This document shows positions 61,305 to 64,000 of a stretch of 64,000 nt of DNA, one piece after another. The position numbers were made by a program, and so were the translations under genes. This stretch comes from Inhella inkyongensis (lineage in GTDB: Bacteria; Pseudomonadota; Gammaproteobacteria; Burkholderiales; Burkholderiaceae_C): the NCBI RefSeq assembly GCF_005952805.1, contig NZ_CP040709.1:3038001-3102000 (forward strand), written 5' to 3'. Numbering within the stretch: the first letter of the stretch is position 1; every line of letters starts with the position of its first letter. Under the pieces are notes generated by a model. The model did no database searches. It was given only the letters and a program-made list of their open reading frames with translations, and was not told where the DNA came from.

Positions 61305-62138
61305 TCACGGGGGCGCCAGCAGGATCTCCTTGGCAGGCCCGAGCTCTGAGGCGATCAACGCTTCCCAGGCTCGGCTGCGGCGTGTTCGGGAGACCGCTTC
61401 ATTCAGCGCCTGCAAACTTCCGGCTAGGCGAGGTGGCACCAACAGCCCCAATTCGAAGCGTCCCAAAGGCGGGACGTCATGCACCAGGCGGTTGATCCAA
61501 CTCGGGTTGTCCAGCAGCCAGGCTCGGTAGGTCAGCTCGGTGACGACCACCGCATCTGCGTGCCCGCGAACCAGCATGGCCATCGCATTCACCTCGCTTT
61601 CAGGCTCTGTGCGCTGAATGTCCCCGGCTGCGATGGCCTGATTCACGCCCGGCACCAGATAGCCGCGTGGCAGCGCCAAGCGAATCCCGCGCAACGACTT
61701 CGGGCCTGCGAATGAGATCGGCCGGGAACGCAACGAAATCAGCAAATCAGCATCTTCCAGCAAGGCGTTGGTCCAGGCATTGGCCGCCCGAACCTCAGGG
61801 CTGAACCAAAGCGGACTGACACCAATGACCGCACCATCCAACTGCCCCGCCTCTAACAGCAGATCCAATCGCTTGCGGGGCAAGTAGCTCAGCTCCAGCT
61901 TCCACTGAGGCAAATGCTCTTGCAGGAGCGCGACCAAGGCCGGATACAGACCCCGTCGTCCTGCCTTGTCCAGCAAGAAGGGTGGTTTGAGGTGGTAGGC
62001 ATAAATCCGCAGGATCGGCCTGGATGCAGGGGCAGGATCGGGCTGCGCCAGAGCGACGCCCCCAGCCCAGGCTGCCAACAGGCAGATTCGTCGGCGCCAA
62101 GCCCGGGCACTTTCCTGCTTCTGTGGATGACTGGTCAT
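61305..62138 (-). CDS. Periplasmic solute-binding-like protein
   Basis: 277 aa. Arg-rich start and hydrophobic signal (RRRICLLAAWAGGVALA), then an SBP_bac_3-like fold (ILRIYAYHLKPPFLLDKAGRRGLYPAL, LPRKRLDLLLEAGQLDGAVIG, MLVRGHADAVVVTEL). No ABC genes nearby. Less conserved codon use (more A/T) than the flanks. Confidence 0.75.
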   Translation of the reverse strand: MTSHPQKQESARAWRRRICLLAAWAGGVALAQPDPAPASRPILRIYAYHLKPPFLLDKAGRRGLYPALVALLQEHLPQWKLELSYLPRKRLDLLLEAGQLDGAVIGVSPLWFSPEVRAANAWTNALLEDADLLISLRSRPISFAGPKSLRGIRLALPRGYLVPGVNQAIAAGDIQRTEPESEVNAMAMLVRGHADAVVVTELTYRAWLLDNPSWINRLVHDVPPLGRFELGLLVPPRLAGSLQALNEAVSRTRRSRAWEALIASELGPAKEILLAPP

Positions 62139-62417
62139 GGTGGGTCCCTCTGCAGCCCCCAATTCCACGTCAGTCTCAAGGCGAAGGCCCCCCTGATTCA
62201 CCCGAATAGGCCGCTGCGGCCACCGCGATGGTCTTGACAGCGGCTTGAGACTGTCTCCAACCGGCGCTGGCACTGTGGCTCCCGCCCCATACCGGAGCGG
62301 GACCGCCAGTCGATGCGGAATCCAACTCGGTGGGTGACGCGGGCTGCCGCTCAAGAAGCGGCACTGGCATGCGCCTGCGCCTAGGATGGGGCCATTGTTT
62401 TGACAGGAAGCCTGCTC
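62139..62417. other. Divergent intergenic region with inverted repeats
   Basis: 279 bp. Holds a perfect 10-bp pair CAGTCTCAAG (62171-62180) and CTTGAGACTG (62244-62253), and a local hairpin GCCGCT-CAAGA-AGCGGC near 62350. No gene seen. Confidence 0.4.
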
Positions 62418-63542
62418 ATGCGCCATCTGCCGATGCAAGCCAGCGCGATCAACGACTGCCTGGATCAGTGGTTGCTCGAAACACCCGCGATGGGTGTACT
62501 GGCCCTGGTGGCGGAACCAGACCGTGCCCACATACCCAGCCTGCAGGCCGCCTGTGGTACCCGCGGCGTGACATTGGCGGGCGCGGTGTTCCCAGCCCTC
62601 ATCGTAGGTACGGGTTTCACCCAACACGGTGTGGTGTTGCTGCGTCTGCCCGAAGCCATGCCCCAGGCCCTGGTCGGCGAACTGGACGGCCCGGATGCCG
62701 ACACACGACTCTTGAATGCGGCCCGGGAACTGGCAACGACCAGCGACCACCTGCTGCTGTTCTTCGATGGCCTGCTACCTCGTATTGCCAGCCAGGTGGA
62801 GATGCTGCAGACCCAACTACCGGGTGCCATTGACCTGGCCGGAGCCAATGCGGGCAGCGAGACCTTTGCACCTACCCCCTGCCTGTTCGACGCGCACCAA
62901 CTCATCGACCGCGGCGCCCTGTTCCTGGCCCTTCCGCCTGGCCAACATGCAGCACTGGAGCATGGCTTCAGCGAACCGGAGCGCGCCATCGGCGGCAGTG
63001 TGAGCGAGGGCAATCGCATTGCCCGCATCAATGCGGCACCGGCCATCGATGCCTATCGTGATCTTGCGCTGAGCCAATACGGCGTGGAGTTGGACCGCGA
63101 GAGCTTCTATCGCTACGGCGTGCACTACCCCTTCGGCGTCATTCGCGGTGGTGATTCGCTGACGGTGCGCATCCCGGTCGAGGTGGACCTCGATGGTGCG
63201 CTGCATTGCATCGGCGAGATCCCACTGGACGCCGGCATCTTGCTGCTGCGCGCGCCCGCAGCCAATGAGGGCGATTGCATGGGGCATCTGGCCCGCAAGC
63301 TGGAAATGGGAAACGGTGCCTGGCAGCGTCGCCCACTGCTGACCTTTTACTGCGCGGGCCGGCGCATGCATCTCGGCCCCGGAGCCGAGCAGGAACTCGA
63401 GATCCTGCAGAACCGGATACAGGCCGAGATCCAACTCGGCGCCCTGTCACTGGGCGAGATCGGTGCGATCCGCCCCAGCGACCGCGCCCAGTTCCACAAC
63501 GCCACCCTGGTCTGTCTGCCCTGGCCCCAAGCGGCTCCCTAG
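62418..63542 (+). CDS. FIST domain signal-sensing protein
   Basis: 374 aa. FIST N (about 20-220, GVTLAGAVFP-type core) and FIST C (about 230-360) predicted ligand-sensing domains, no other effector. Start supported by AGGAAG 8 nt upstream. Such proteins often act beside chemotaxis or GGDEF partners; none adjacent here. Confidence 0.85.
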   Translation: MRHLPMQASAINDCLDQWLLETPAMGVLALVAEPDRAHIPSLQAACGTRGVTLAGAVFPALIVGTGFTQHGVVLLRLPEAMPQALVGELDGPDADTRLLNAARELATTSDHLLLFFDGLLPRIASQVEMLQTQLPGAIDLAGANAGSETFAPTPCLFDAHQLIDRGALFLALPPGQHAALEHGFSEPERAIGGSVSEGNRIARINAAPAIDAYRDLALSQYGVELDRESFYRYGVHYPFGVIRGGDSLTVRIPVEVDLDGALHCIGEIPLDAGILLLRAPAANEGDCMGHLARKLEMGNGAWQRRPLLTFYCAGRRMHLGPGAEQELEILQNRIQAEIQLGALSLGEIGAIRPSDRAQFHNATLVCLPWPQAAP

Positions 63543-64000
63543 CCCGGCCCCACCCAGCGCGCCAACAGCTCTTGGTGGCGCTGCCGCCAGGGACTCAGTT
63601 GGCTCAGGTCGCCATCGCCCAGCACGCCCTGCAAGAAGCCCGCCACCAACTCCTTGGTGGCTTGTTTGATGCGCGGGTTGGCGACCACGCCGCCGGTGTT
63701 GGCACGGTCGGTGAACACCGAGTGCGAGCCGCCTTCGAACACCGCCAGGCTCTTGAGCGGGCTGCCGATGGCCTCGAACAATGCGATGCGTTCATGCGCG
63801 CCGCTGCGATAGCCGGGGATCACGATGTCGTCCGCGGTGGCGGTGATGTGCAGGCTGGGCAGGCGCACCGCCGCCAGGGCGCGCTCGGGCTCGGGCACAC
63901 CATGCAAGGGCGGGCTGGAGATCAGCACCGCCGCGCGGATGCGCGGGTCGGCCAGAGCCAGTTCATCGGCCTGCGGCACGGCCGCGCCGGCCAGCAGCAG
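63539..64000 (-). CDS. Alpha/beta hydrolase, partial (5' part beyond window)
   Basis: At least 152 aa of the C-terminal part. Motifs: RIRAAVLISSPPLHG, LHITATADDIVIPG (third catalytic Asp region) and FEGGSHSVFTD (catalytic His). Resembles dienelactone hydrolase/platelet-activating-type esterases. Stop overlaps the convergent FIST gene by 4 bp. The nucleophile elbow lies outside the window. Confidence 0.75.
   Translation of the reverse strand: MLLAGAAVPQADELALADPRIRAAVLISSPPLHGVPEPERALAAVRLPSLHITATADDIVIPGYRSGAHERIALFEAIGSPLKSLAVFEGGSHSVFTDRANTGGVVANPRIKQATKELVAGFLQGVLGDGDLSQLSPWRQRHQELLARWVGPG

Overview
The window is about 64 kb of high-GC, densely packed bacterial chromosome. The gene set points to a betaproteobacterium of the order Burkholderiales, probably the Leptothrix/Roseateles/Inhella group. 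The evidence is a hom-thrC-moeA-moaD cluster, a cysI-DUF934-cysH-cysD-cysN-cobA sulfate operon, a PEP-CTERM protein, a BioC-like/ComF pair, an algH-ruvX-pyrR-pyrB-pyrC' cluster, and the intergenic repeat that starts GCCCCCAGTCTC. This placement is inference from gene content; no 16S gene is present.

Layout. 1-1675: the N-terminal part of a secreted serine protease (minus strand, cut by the window edge). 1940-7998: a plus-strand run of an SPFH/SHOCT protein, a zinc-ribbon DUF4178 protein, a DUF350 membrane protein, a membrane-anchored spermidine-synthase-like aminopropyltransferase (frameshifted in a G10 tract) and a flavoprotein with a lipobox. A small SpeD (AdoMet decarboxylase family) lies close by at 9686-10048 on the other strand. 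This looks like a polyamine-linked membrane module. 7976-15736 (minus): ArsR regulator, REC-REC-GGDEF diguanylate cyclase, speD, a 266-bp MITE-like element, then moaD, moeA, thrC, hom and an AlaA-type aminotransferase. 15857-26910: housekeeping and signalling genes (Mth938-like, bcp, phoH, PEP-CTERM protein, prpE, NlpC/P60, moaA, mobA, Crp/Fnr, patatin lipoprotein, ybiB). 26982-34149: sulfur assimilation (TauE, CysI, DUF934, CysH, CysD, CysN, CobA), followed by ferredoxin and ferredoxin-NADP reductase, which could supply electrons. 35647-38858: an M15-type peptidase and a TPP riboswitch in front of a TonB-dependent receptor, a likely thiamin-related importer.

38914-41788 is the accessory part of the window. 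It has two tRNA-Asn genes, two near-identical yjdM copies, a third diverged yjdM 3' end, a partial tRNA-Asn copy, one unrecognised 326-aa gene with visibly lower GC, and about 650 bp of degenerate DNA. It looks like an insertion or duplication scar at tRNA-Asn/yjdM. 41781-53070: alpha/beta hydrolase with a divergent LysR regulator, HDOD protein, methyltransferase, comF, trmL, gpsA, secB, grxC, rhodanese, chemoreceptor, gpmA, a DUF4124 protein and plsC. 53079-56925: pyrC'-pyrB-pyrR-ruvX-algH, with a 62-bp tandem duplication of the ruvX translation start region. 56975-64000: two periplasmic solute-binding-like proteins, a photolyase, a Gcr-family membrane protein, a FIST protein and a partial hydrolase.

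The most unusual items are the polyamine/membrane module with its G-tract frameshift, the MITE-like element abutting both the moaD stop and the speD start, the yjdM/tRNA-Asn scar, the ruvX start-region duplication, and the riboswitch-controlled TonB receptor. No CRISPR array, rRNA, complete insertion sequence, prophage or recognisable defence system was found.
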